Below the pieces are notes generated by a model. The model did no database searches and was not told the DNA's origin. It saw only the letters and a program-made list of their open reading frames with translations. A stretch of DNA of 64,000 nt from Cyclina sinensis (Eukaryota; Mollusca; Bivalvia; Venerida; Veneridae): assembly GCA_012932295.1 (NCBI GenBank), contig JAAONU010000001.1:25138824-25202823 (forward strand). The letters run 5' to 3'. This document shows positions 12,720 to 24,379 of the stretch, one piece after another (positions within the stretch are counted from its first letter, which is position 1; each line of letters begins with the position of its first letter). Position numbers and translations under genes: made by a program.

Positions 12720-15700
12720 ATATTGATACTCACATGCCTGTGATATTACTAGGAGGCACAACCATTGGTAGATATCGCTGACCACTAGCTTTTAAAACCA
12801 ACTATTTTCAGTCGAAAACGGATAGGTATACCTATTCTATACACGCATGCAGGTGACCTTTTACGTGGCCGTTTGTTCTAAGACTGTGCTTATCATGGAA
12901 AGTAAATTAATGTCTGTTGTAAAAATATCTACGAAGATGAAAAAAAAATGAAAATGACAACGATAACAATGTCCCTTACCGACTTTAACAGTATGAGGCA
13001 TAGTTAACTGTTCGTTTGTTGGAAAGTTTGGATACATATGAACATAGAAGTAACACACCACCTAATACCTTCTGTATTTGAACGTCTCCTGTTTGACAAG
13101 ACATATTCTATTTGCATTATGTCGCACCATGGCATTTCAAGTTTCGAAAAGCAGGAAAATGATTGAGTGAGGTCGTTACGCCTCTCTGCCAAATTACTAC
13201 CATGCCATGCAATTACGTCTTCAAAATCTGTAACGCTGTCTTTTTCATTTAAACGCTGCCTGCAAAATAATGTGTTTAACCTTGAGTCCAAGGTGTGTAC
13301 CAACATGCTTCGCTTGAAAACATTTGAATGATAACAGGTATTATCTTTAAAACTGATTATTTAAACTTCACCTTCCCTGTTTAAATGAACATAAATCATC
13401 CACATTTCTCTCAAGGTATATTTTGAGTATAAAGATTAGGTCATTAGCGTATAAATCTTACAACTTAAGTAGGTGTTTTTGGAAAATTATCGCTGTTGAA
13501 ACTAAAGGCACAGGATTAAGTATATTATACATATACGTACAGTGGAGCTTGTGTAAAACAGCCATGCAGCTGTAGTGTCAGTATGGAGGTCGTAATGTAC
13601 AGTTTAGCTATTAAAATTGTGAGTATATAGGTCGTTTAATGCAGGCAGAGGTTAACAGCGGTACTTAACTAGAACACGTAGTTTTAAGACAAACAGATGT
13701 TTCGAACAAGGTCGGTCATCTTTCAAATAAAGCCAAAGCCACCGGTTTTAAAATGTAATTTGTACAAAGAATCGCCGCTCTGAATTCTTTATTGCTAAAC
13801 ATTTGTATGTTGCCATAGTGAAATTGATGTACATTAAAATACATATAGTTTTGTGCTTTTCAAAGATTATGAATACTGAATACGCAGTCATTTGTAAATA
13901 TAGCATGTATATGTTTATTTGTCTATTGTTTTTTTTTCGGTTACAGATACATAAGTATTTTGTTAACGATATGAACGCAATAAACTCTGAAATATCGTTT
14001 TTAGTGTCTACTTAGTATCCCTCATACCGTTGTTATATATCTTCTAGCATATCAGTGACTACGTATTTTGTCTTCAGTTTCAGTTTCAATCACGGTTATA
14101 TTTTATTTTTGCAAAACCGTTTACTTAAAAAAAATGTGAAATCGAACCCGCAGTCATTCTTAATGAACATCTTACTTAAATTTGAGACAGGAAAGTATTC
14201 AAAATGTCAGAATGACGCAATTTCTACATCATTATTTACCCCTAACATTTACTAATAGAACATTCAGAGCGACTTCGAGGTGTATTATAGTGTATTTACA
14301 CACACCTAATGTGCATTCAAATCTGAGCTCCAGATTTCAAGATACTGTATACTTAAATATTTGATAATAGCTTAAAAATGCATGCCTCATACAAGTGTCT
14401 GTAGTATGTCTTTCCGCTTAATCTTGGAACGAATACATTACCTGCTTTTGTATATGAAAGTACTTATGTAAAAAATTAAAAAAAACGCCCTATCTTGTCT
14501 TTTCCGTGTATATGGCAAACAAAGATAGACCTCTTTTTCGAAGATCTTCTTAAACTTTTTTAAGTTGGTACACGTCGATTGAATAACCCGGCTGCAAAAC
14601 ACGGTGCCATATTTCAGAGCAGCGGACGATTACATAACTCGTAGCACAGGCTCGATTTTATTGAATGGACGTGAAAGTGAAAACTGGTTTGGGAGCTAGT
14701 CTGTTTGGAATGGTGTATTAGATCAAAGTTTGGGTGACGTACGTATAAAATCACACAATAACAGCTAGAGACGCACTGCTTGTAAACTAGTTAGAACATT
14801 TGTCACTTCGAGTAATTTGATTCGGAAAATTAGAATGTGCATTAATTATTCATTTGTCCTTTACAAAACCATTTTAAATGAGGTACACACTTCAATGCCT
14901 AAGTCAAGAACATTTAAGAACATGTAGAGTTACGGTGCCTCTCTTAAGACCCGGAAGTTTGCCAAGAAGGCATGGAACACGCTCTCTTGATTTATCTCTA
15001 GTAAGAGTCTATACCTTTACAAAATAAAATGCTGAAGCAGTACAACTGATAACAAAACACACTCCATCAAATCTAAAACTTGAACAATGATGTTTGTATT
15101 CAACAGTTTGAGAGTTTTTGAGTACTTTTCGCACCTAGGACAAAGATGGTCTGAATAAACCGTGTAACATAGGTTTACATTGGCCTGATATATAGCTGTC
15201 ACCACACATTACTAACTTTTCGACACAGCTAGTCATTCAGTGGTGTTTCCTACCTAACCACTGCACCTACCTGTGTGGAATTTCAAATTCTAATTTTTTA
15301 AAGGCCTTAAAATGTAAAAAAAAAGATAAAGTCCTGCAATTGATAAGTACACAACGGCACGAATCAGTTTAAAATTGAGGGACTTACCCTAAAATTTACT
15401 ATATATTTACTACACATTTATTTATAGGTCCATTCCATACAACAAGGAAAAATAGTGATGTAAACAAATTATTCTATTACTTCCTTTGGCCATTTATACA
15501 CTTAAAATGTGCGTTTGTATAACTCGCTGTCAGACGAACAAAAGTACAACAACAACTCCCTTTACTGACGCGGATCGGAGGATCCTCGTCTTATGGAATG
15601 CATGTGGCGGAATGTCTATGGAGTTGCGTAACGGATTGATGGAAAGGAACTCAATGGTTTTCAAATAGCGATCTTAGAATTAAGTCTTGTAACCACAAAT

Positions 15701-15720
15701 AAAATGCCTTCATTTTTGTA
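12720..15720. other. Intergenic region, no supported gene
   Basis: AT-rich DNA downstream of the KLHL gene. The minus-strand open frame 13004-13306 has balanced composition but no recognisable motif and no clear splice context. It might contain the KLHL 3'UTR. Confidence 0.45.
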
Positions 15721-15724
15721 CTTC

Positions 15725-16145
15725 CGGGAGCGGGTAAGTGGTCCTGTGGTTACGCGCTGGACTGGTAACCAAGTAGCCGAATTAATTAAGCTCAAAGTGT
15801 TGAACCCATTTTATAATTCTGATATTTTTTAGTTCTTCAACCTTTAAGACGTAGAAGGTGAACAACTATAAAATGTCAGATTGTAAAATGGGTTCACCTT
15901 CGGAGGCGAAATAGTGAGACTAGTAACAGGTCAATTCCCTGCTCCTCCGCTAATATTACCAATTGTCTTTCGGATGAGACGTTAAACAGAGGTCCTATGT
16001 ATCAGTGCCGTACACTGAGCATGCAAAAGAACTAAAGGTGTCCCTGGAATGGGATGCTTTCTGTATCTTGCACTATCCTCCACAACATAAAAAATAACTA
16101 ATCTCTGCAGGGGGCGGTAACGGACGCAACCGGTACCGACGATAA
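15725..16145 (+). repeat. tRNA-headed SINE with conserved core, interrupted
   Basis: A tRNA-like head (GTGGTTACGCGCTGGACTGG) is followed, after an inserted hairpin element (15797-15900), by the body GGTCAATTCCCTGCTCCTCCGC and the core ATTGTCTTTCGGATGAGACG plus TTAAACAGAGGTCC. The copy at 19761-20200 shares this core, so they belong to one family. Molluscan V-SINE/RUDI-like families are candidates, but I cannot verify which. Confidence 0.65.
15797..15900. mobile_element. Near-perfect 104 bp foldback (hairpin) element
   Basis: The two halves are inverted copies of each other over almost 48 bases (TTGAACCCATTTTATAAT on the left, ATTGTAAAATGGGTTCACC on the right), joined by a loop of about seven bases. 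It splits the surrounding SINE, which fits insertion of a MITE. It could also form a long hairpin RNA if transcribed. Confidence 0.7.
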
Positions 16146-16149
16146 AATC

Positions 16150-17940
16150 AAATAGCTAGTTTGACTGTTGCCTTGACATTGGTTAACCATTCGTTCGAAA
16201 TCATTCCCATTTATATGTATTGGAAGGAAATGGAATGCTTTAAATGTAAAGGTATGTCTTTTTATTGTAATCTTTCAGATCTTTCGACACAAAACAGTTT
16301 TGCAGGTAACAACTGTACCATCATACGAAAAAAGAGTCTATAATTACCGTTATTTATTTGCAAAACAGAAAAGGAAAATGATTATGGCAAACTTTCAGCT
16401 AATGTATATTTAAAATAACTTGCTTCCAAATGGGCTAAAACTAAAAATATCCTGATAAAAAGTCATAAATTCCAACTCTTCTACCACTGTTTTAAACATA
16501 CGTGAAAAGGAGGAAGTTTTCAAAGTTTATACATTTAAGTAAGTTAAGAGGATGCCACTTTAAAATGAAGCACAATAACACATTATGTAAGCGTAGGCTT
16601 CTTGTTTATTCAAACGCAATTTGTTTTAGCCTCTTCACATGTCTGTGATTTATATCATTTAACGAATTATCAATACCCCCACCTCATTCATTTATCTTAC
16701 CAGTTTGTATACTGAAGCTCTCCACAGTAAGGGCCATCCTTCCGAATGGTGGGTGAATGAGTGATTAACGTCCCCGCTGTGGGGTTCAGGTACTTTTTAG
16801 TTTCGTAAGTTGTCTTAATAAAAACAAAGTCTGTCCAAATGCCAACAAACTTTAGCTAGGTTTTGATTACTTAGCATTTCTTGGAAAACTTTGAATGTAT
16901 CCAAGCCTTAGGACAAACGTTTTTCTGACAGGTTTACTACTTAAAATCTTAATTAATGGTTTCAAAAATGACCTTATTTACTTAGAATTTACATAACAAA
17001 TAAATATACCATTTTTAAGCGACGAATTGCCGTTGAAAATGTGTGTTTATTTTTCTTCGGGGATAAATCCTTATGCAAAATACATGTATTATTGTAGTTA
17101 AAACTTCAGTTATTTGACAGTTATATACGATGGCTGCATTTTGTAGTCTGGGTCAGGATTCATGTGAAAAAAAGCATACGTGACAAAACAGTGGCGAAGG
17201 ATTCTTTCACTATTCCTAGATCTTGACGGAATTCAAATGCCCGACCTCTGATAGTAAATATACCCTACACCACATATGAGTCAAAGTAGACCTCGACAAG
17301 GGTAATTCAGATCTGTATCCACTTTCTTATTAAAGAATTTCATAGCTATTCAAATGCTTTACAATTCATTACCATCACAGGACAACCTGAAAAAATATGA
17401 ATAACCTTGACCTTTTTCAAAATCACATTGACTCGAGTGTATCGTCTGTTTACAGACTTTATTCCTTGCGTTAGAGGAGAAGTAGTTTTTCATACCACAT
17501 TCTGTGCAATTTACGATAAATATTCGCAATATTGATATGTAACTACTTCTTAAATAATCCTGATGGAACCACTTAGCAATTAATAATTGACCTAGACCTT
17601 CTTTTAGAACTGACAGATATCAAATAATATTCTATGTCAGTAAGACTACATTATTAGAATACTTAAGAACTCTGTCTTATCTAGATTTTTAAAATGGACT
17701 TGTCCATCGAGAAATATGGATGAATCTTCTTAACATTTATAGGTGTATTACTTGAAAACTCGCAGCAGGCTTCGGCTAGCAAACATTACAGTGGTCTGTT
17801 CCCAGGCGTACTGTATTCGAACAGTAGTGATAGGGGCAAGTAATCCAGACTTACAGTGCAGATCCGGGTTGGGAAGGAAAATATCTAAACACTACTTTGA
17901 TACAAATATGTTAACATAATCTTATTAGTAGGGATGTAAG
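16150..17940. other. Intergenic region, no supported gene
   Basis: AT-rich sequence without recognisable coding, RNA or repeat structure. The stretch 17760-17880 is less AT-rich and may be an unidentified repeat. Confidence 0.45.
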
Positions 17941-17946
17941 TGAATG

Positions 17947-17988
17947 TTCGAACGTTCGAGAGGTCGGATCCGATGCCGAACGTTCGAA
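17947..17988. repeat. CpG-rich inverted repeat
   Basis: TTCGAACGTTCG (17947-17958) and CGAACGTTCGAA (17977-17988) are exact reverse complements around a spacer containing TCGGATCCGA, itself a palindrome. The preceding TAGGGATGTA resembles the ends of some hAT elements, so this may be a transposon terminus. Confidence 0.6.
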
Positions 17989-17994
17989 TGTATA

Positions 17995-19215
17995 CACCTG
18001 GAAAAAAGTTAAGCACCCCCTGTTTTTTTGACAAGTGTTTCAGCACATAGATTTCATACATGCGAATTTTTTGAAAATAACCAAAACAACGGCATTTTTT
18101 TTAAATTTCAAGTATGGAGCTGCAGATTTCATTGGAATGTTTTGTGATGTCGTTTCTTGGTAAAACTGTCTGTCTGAGTGTCTAAATCAAAGCAGTGCCA
18201 TAGCTGGTCAATACTGTGTATACCCTCCGCGTACACGGATGACTGCTTCAACCCTACGTCTAATCCCTCCAGTCAGGCGTCAAACTTGTTGCATGGTTAG
18301 CTGTTGTCACTCATGATGCAAAGCTGCTTCCAATTCATCAAGAAGGGTCCATTCTTTGTATTCGATGCCCAAGGATATCCCAGATATGCTCCACTGGGTT
18401 TTGGCCGGCCAAGGCAATGTCTCCATAGCGTTACGTTGGATGTATGCCGTCGCTGCTCTAGAACGGTGGGGTCTAGCGTTGTCGTCCATGAATACAAGTC
18501 TAGAGGCAAGTGGGTGGTTATCGAAATGAGGCACGACAACTGGCTCAAGGACCTCGCGAATGTAGCGTTCGCCCGTAACTCTGTCCAGTATGGTCACCAA
18601 TTCCAACTTGTCGTCATGGGATATGCAACCCCAGACCATTACAGAGCCTCCACCGTATGGAATCGTCGGTTTGATGTTCTTTGGCGTATATGCTGTGTTC
18701 CTGTGCCTCGAGACTTTCGTTCGGCTATCCGTAACATGAGGCAAAAACCTGCTCTCATCCGACCAATGTGTTCGACGCCATGACCTCAAATTCCAACCTC
18801 TTCTCGCCTAACACCATTGCAAACGGGTTCTTTGATGCTGGGCCATCAACAGAGGGCGCTTAGTTACTCTTCTCGAAGCTAGCCCAGCTGCCCTTAAGCG
18901 ATTTCGCAGGGTCTTTAGAGACAGTCGTCGATGTGGTAGCCATAGGGGCTTGAGACGTCTTACTAATCGCACCAGGGCTCGATCCTCGCGTTGCGTGGTT
19001 ACTGTAGGTCTTCCTGACCTTGGTAGGTCTTTGATATCATTGGTCATACGATACTTTCTCACCAGCCTGCTGACCACGGTGTAATGGCGGCCGGTTTGAC
19101 GCCCTATTTCCTTGTAGGACATCTTTTTCGAATGCATGCCAACGATTTGCCATCGTTCCGCTTCCGATAATCTTCTTCTAACAGTATCTACTGTTTGTAA
19201 TGTCGGCGTATGCAA
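17995..19215 (-). mobile_element. Tc1/mariner-like element remnant
   Basis: A Tc1-type end follows a TA dinucleotide at 17993-17994 (CACCTGGAAAAAAGTTAAGC). The transposase runs on the minus strand from 19215 to 18208. The matching inverted repeat was not found to the right of 19215, so the right end seems lost or diverged. Confidence 0.75.
18208..19215 (-). pseudogene. Tc1-like transposase pseudogene
   Basis: Tc1 transposases cut and paste TA-flanked elements using an N-terminal helix-turn-helix and a DD34E/D catalytic core. Visible here are the DNA-binding region (YKEIGRQTGRHYTVVSRLVRKY, about residues 35-56), the GRP linker (SGRPTV), the first catalytic Asp in HWSDESRF and the second in FMDDNARPH. 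The third acidic block (NPVEHIWDILG) lies in a different frame. The copy is dead: in-frame TAG at 18810-18808, a frameshift near 18405, a shift back near 18335, and TGA codons at 18309-18307 and 18282-18280. The last fits CpG decay of CGA. Confidence 0.9.
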
Positions 19216-19760
19216 AATGTGGCTTTATAAACAAACTATATATGCCACGTACCCAAACTGCTTATTTCGAAAAGCACGGGTTCCTCGATAATCCCGCTAA
19301 AATCTTCATAAACAGCCATTGCCAATGTGTATCTATGCTGAAAATCCTTACTGTGGAACAAAGTTCTATTTGGTGGTAACGTTCTAAATAATTGTTTCAA
19401 GGAGAGAGTTCCAAACAAGCTTACAGCTTTCTACTCAATCCTAAATGTTTGTTGTAAATATGATTAATTGTACATGCAAACAACTGAATAAAATATTGTT
19501 TAAACCAAATAATTGTTTTCTGTGAGAATTAATCAAAGTCTATGAACGTAACTGAAATTCTGAGACAGTGAGTTGGCCCATGTATATGAAGATTTAAAAC
19601 ATTTGAAATTCAAATTGTGCAGTAAACTACTTTATCTCTCATTGTTGACGATGTCAGTGAATTATTTAGCATATTAAATTTTTACATTTTGCTAGAGGTG
19701 TAATTGTGAGCGATTTTTACAGTTTAAAGATTGTTTACGTCATCAAGAGAGCAGGGGCGT

Positions 19761-20200
19761 ATCAAGGTTGCAGTGGTAGCACGTTCGACTTGTAATCAAG
19801 GGATGGCAAGTTCCACCTCCGCTCCTGCACTAACATCACTAATTGTCTATATCATGGTTGCAGTGGTAACACGTTCGACTTGTAATTAAGGGATGGCAAG
19901 TTCCACCTCCGCTCCTGCACTAACATCACTAATTGTCTATTGGATGAGACGGAGGTCACATGTATCGGTGCTTTCAACGGAGTATGTAAAGAACCATGTG
20001 TGTCTCCCTTCTGTCGGTCTTTATTCGGGCTTATCTCCATTGACAAAACGGTTTTAGGTCTCACGCAAATACTGTAAAAACTTTCCGAAGAAACCATGAC
20101 TCAAACAAAGGATTCTTACTTGCGACTGGTGGCCATCAATATTATGATAGTAACAATGTATGTGTTACTGGTTTCGTTGGACAACAAACAACAACAACAA
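19761..20200 (+). repeat. SINE with duplicated tRNA-like head
   Basis: A 90 bp head (GGTTGCAGTGGTAGCACGTT onward) occurs twice in tandem, 19761-19850 and 19851-19940, before a single copy of the family core (TTGGATGAGACGGAGGTCAC). It ends in a short (AAC)n run near 20185-20200, a plausible SINE tail. The core relates it to the copy at 15725-16145. Confidence 0.7.
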
Positions 20201-22230
20201 CTGGTTCACTTTAATAATCAATGTATTAGAAACAAAAATAATACAGAATATTAAAAATAATGTTCATTTTAAAAATAGAAAAATGAGTATATAACAGTCC
20301 GTGTTAGTGAGTAACAGAGTTATTGCATAGAGTAATTAATATTCTAAAGGATATTTAGTGTGTCAACCTGACTGGTGTGTCTACCTGACTGGTGTGCTCA
20401 TCTAAAATAACCAAAGTTGCATTTTTCAGTTGTAAAATATTTAATTTAAAGAGTCTTAATTTTAGCCCAGACACTCAATTTTCACTCTATATTTTAGGCC
20501 AGAAAAACACCCCCCGCCATAAACTCATTTCAAAATGAAAACCGGATATGTTGTTATCAAAGACACACTAGCATCGAAATTGCATAGAAGTAAATCAGTT
20601 GTGTATCTGTAACCATCACAGCTAACCAAACATGACTTGTAAGATCTTATGGAGAACAAAAACAGCAGTCTGTGATAAGTGACGAAAATAAAGATTTAAA
20701 TGTACTTTTTGATTTTCCATTAATCATCCATTGGTTATATTCAAACATGGAATTTTTAATGAATGCTATAATAGGGAAACAATATAAGTTTAATTCCTGC
20801 TTTTTTAAACAAACCACTGACTAAAAATCACTGTAAAATTTCAAGAAGTTTCAATATCTAAAAACAAATTTTGGTCATAAAAATGTAAGATGTAATGTAA
20901 TGTAAAAATGCAGGCACTGTTTGTTCAGTGTATATTTCTTTAATGCACCTTTTCAGAGTCGCATTGTCAAATCCACCTAGATATATAATGTCTTGTTACA
21001 TACTGTCGTTCTACTTTTTGAAAATTTTTAACCCATCATTTTCAGTCATTCAAGTGGTTTGAAACTGCTGAACCATCCAAATATATTCATTTCAATCTAG
21101 GAAAAGAAGGCAACTGCTTAGAACTCTTGAAAACCCTAAATAAAAATCTTCATCAAAACTTATCTCACATTTAAGTATAAATATTTGCCCCAAATCATTT
21201 GTCAACTTTTATTTTCCAACTGTAGGACATTTTCAATTAATGGAAACCATATATTGCTTATACAGAAAACTAGGTCATCTCATGTCACTAAATAAATAAA
21301 ATGCCAGAATGATTTTATCTTTGTGAAGAGGTCTGAAGTAAACTGAGGACATACTTTAACCTTATCCTATTAACTTGTGTAGTAATCTAGCAACGTGTTC
21401 CATTCAGCCTTTGCTATCTTTAATTCCAGGAAGTTTCAACTGCAGTATCTAACCAATTGTAAAGGGGCATACCCATAAATTAACTTATGACACTCTGCAT
21501 TGTTTTACTAGCACCCTGACATCTGGTTATGATCTGTTCAATATTACTCCTGTTTAGATGATTTACAAGGAAATTAAATGCTCTAGATTTTAGTGTATGT
21601 CCATTTAATGTAAATCTTTTAGATTTCTTGAAACAAAATCTATAATTAGCCTTTTTTTATCCAGACTGGCTCAGTCTAAAAATACTCTCTAGAAGACACA
21701 TAAAAATACTGCTTTATTTTCTTATCAAATCTTTAATCACTGTTTCAACCATATTTAAAAGAATAAAAATGTCAAAGTCTAGATATTTCTGAAATATGAT
21801 ATTACAAGTATGTAAATGAAGGGAGGTAATCAATACAATGTCAACATGATTTCTCTATTCAAATGTAACACTGCAGGAGTGTTCGCAGGTCGCAGGTCAA
21901 ATACTGAGACATTTATAGAACAAAAGAAAAAACACATAAGAAAACATGATTAATGTGACAATGACATCAAACGAAAAATACTGGTGTAAATAATTTATCA
22001 AAACTGTTAACTTTCATCTATTTCCTAGTCTTACACTGGGATACGAAAGGTCTTAGATATGGAAAACTTAACACAAAAACAGGATTGAGTGGCCACAGAA
22101 AAATGCATTTCAACTCCTTCAGTTGCCACTTATTTTACAGATCTCCTTTAGATTCAAAACCACCAATTCACTGAAAAAAGAAAAATTAATGAGACAGAGA
22201 TCTTCTAGGTACATATGGCAACAACAGACT
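20200..22230. other. Intergenic region, no supported gene
   Basis: Strongly AT-rich. A small direct repeat (ACCTGACTGGTGTG, twice near 20370-20400) is the only structure noticed. Confidence 0.45.
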
Positions 22231-22233
22231 ATA

Positions 22234-24110
22234 ACAAGAGGGCCATGATGGCCCTGTATCGCTCACCTGAGTATGACTGCTTTTAACAAAGTTGCTATGG
22301 ACCTGGTTAATTGACCCCAGATGACCCATATTCGAACTTGACCTAGAAATTATTGAAACAATCTCTTTGACAAATTTCAAGGTTATTTGTACTGAAAATG
22401 TTACCTCTAGAGTGTTAACAAGGTTTTTCGATATTTAGGCTCTGTGACCTAGTTTTTGACCCCAGATAACCCATATCCAAATTTATGCTACAAATCATCA
22501 AAACAACCTTTCTGACAAATTTCCAGGTTATTTGGAATTAAAATGTAGCCTCTAGAGTGTTTACAAAGTTTTTCGATATTTGGGCTCTGTGACCTAAATG
22601 TTTCAACTCCAGATGACCCATATTCAAACTTGAGCTAGAAACAATAGAATTAAGCTTTCTGACAATTTTCCAGGTTATTTGGAATCAAAATGTTACCTCT
22701 AGAGTGTTAACAAGGTTTTTCCATATTTGGGCTCTGTGACCTAGTTTTTGACCCAAGATGACCCATACTACAACCTGAGCTAGAAATCATCAAAAAAACC
22801 TGTCTGACAAATTTCCAGGATATCTGGACTGAAAATGTAACCTCTGGAGAGTTAAAAAGTTTTTTACATATTTGGACCATGTGACCTAGTTTTTGATCCC
22901 AGATGACCCATATCCAAATCTGAGCTAGAATTCCTAGAAACAACCTTTCTGACAAATTTCAAGAACAATAAGTCTAAAAATGCAACCTCTAGAGCATTAA
23001 CAAGGTTTTTCTACTTTCGGGCTCTGTGACCTAGTTTTTGACCCAAGAAAACCTATATTCAAAACTGAGCTAGAAATCATCGATAAACCTTTTTGACAAA
23101 TTTCAAGGTTATTTGGACTGAAAATGCTACCTTTAGAATGTTAACAAGGTTTTTCCATATTTCGACTCGGTGACCTAGTTTGTGACCCCAGATGACCCAT
23201 ATTCGAACTTGATCTAGAAATCTTCAAGGCAACCTTTCTGACAAATTTCCAGATTATTTGGGCTGAAAATGTAACCTCTAGAGTGTTAACAAGATTTTTC
23301 TATTTTTGGGCACTGTGACCTAGTTTTTGAACCAAGATGACCCATATTCGAAATTGACCTAGAAATCTTTGAAGCAACCTTTCTGACAAATTTCCAGATT
23401 AATTGGGCTGAAATTAAACCTTTAGAGTGTTAAAAAGATGTTTCTATTTTTGGGCTCTGTGACCTAGTTTTTGAACCCAGATGACCCATATTCAAAATTT
23501 GAGCTAGAAAACATAGAAGCAACCTTCCTGACAAATTCCCAGATTATTTGGTGTAAAAATGTTACCTTTAGAGTGTTAACAAGGTTTTTCAATATTTGGG
23601 CTCTGTGACCTAGTTTTTGAACCCAGATGACCCATATTTAAACTTGACCTAGAAATCGTCAAAGCAACCTTTCTGACAAATTTCCAGATTATTTGGGCTG
23701 AAAATGTAACCTCTAGAGTGTTAACAAGATTTTTCTATTTTTGGGCTCTGTGACCTAGTTTTTGAACCCAGATGACCCATATTTGAACTTGAGCTAGAAA
23801 CCATCGATAGAACCTTTCTGACAAATTTCCAGGATATTTGGACTGAAAAAGTAGCCTCTAGAGTGTTAATAAGGTTTTTCTATATTTGGGCTCTGTGACC
23901 TAGTTTTCCAACCCTGATAACCCATGTTTGAACTCGTCCGAGATATTAATGAGACAAACATCCTGACCAAGTTTCATGACAATTCAGGCAAAAATGTGAC
24001 CACTAGAGTGTTAACGAACTAATTGTGGACGGACGGACTGACGGACGGACGGACGACGGACAAAAGGTGATCAGAAAAGCTCACTCTGTCACTACGTGAC
24101 AGGTGAGCTA
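22234..24110. mobile_element. Long tandem-core element, ~145 bp unit, about 12 copies
   Basis: The left end (GAGGGCCATGATGGCCCTG followed by ATCGCTCACCTGA) and right end (GTGACAGGTGAGCTA) carry the inverted pair GCTCACCTG/CAGGTGAGC. The interior has about twelve diverged copies of a ~145 bp unit, recognised by GGGCTCTGTGACCTAGTTTT and CCTCTAGAGTGTTAACAAGG. A (GGAC)n tract at 24032-24060 lies just before the right end. There is no long coding frame. It lies downstream of the TTYH stop codon on that gene's strand. The same ends occur at 40170-40971 around a different core. Confidence 0.8.
24032..24060. repeat. (GGAC)n tract
   Basis: An imperfect GGAC tetranucleotide run at the right edge of the 22.2-24.1 kb array. 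The elements at 0.9, 37.7 and 57.4 kb have an equivalent tract. Confidence 0.8.
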
Positions 24111-24294
24111 AAAATGCATGAAAGAAAGTAGCATTCAAGGCACTTACCTAGATGATTGTCAACTTTTGGGCACATTAATTCCTTTGCATAAGGTCTTAAA
24201 GATTTAATTTCAAGCATATAAGGTTTATTCTTTTAAAGTTGTCTCCTTGTTCAATTATAAAACAAAAGTAATATGTTTTTGATACTGACCCATT

Positions 24295-24370
24295 TATTTG
24301 TCAAAGGTCAGTTGTTTTGGCCCCGGGGCCAAAGGCCAAGGGCCAATATGACTATTCCATGGACAAATAA
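24295..24370. repeat. Small foldback with 16 bp GC palindrome
   Basis: The perfect palindrome TTGGCCCCGGGGCCAA (24317-24332) stands out in very AT-rich DNA. It is flanked by TTATTTGTC on the left and its reverse complement GACAAATAA on the right, so the whole 75 bases may be a tiny inverted-repeat element. Confidence 0.55.
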
Positions 24371-24379
24371 TTGAGACTA

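Noticed and set aside
13004..13306. 100-residue minus-strand open frame downstream of KLHL
   Set aside because: No recognisable motif and no clear splice sites; it overlaps the likely KLHL 3'UTR.
18304..18783. 159-residue plus-strand open frame
   Set aside because: It is the antisense shadow of the Tc1 transposase, whose catalytic motifs lie on the minus strand.
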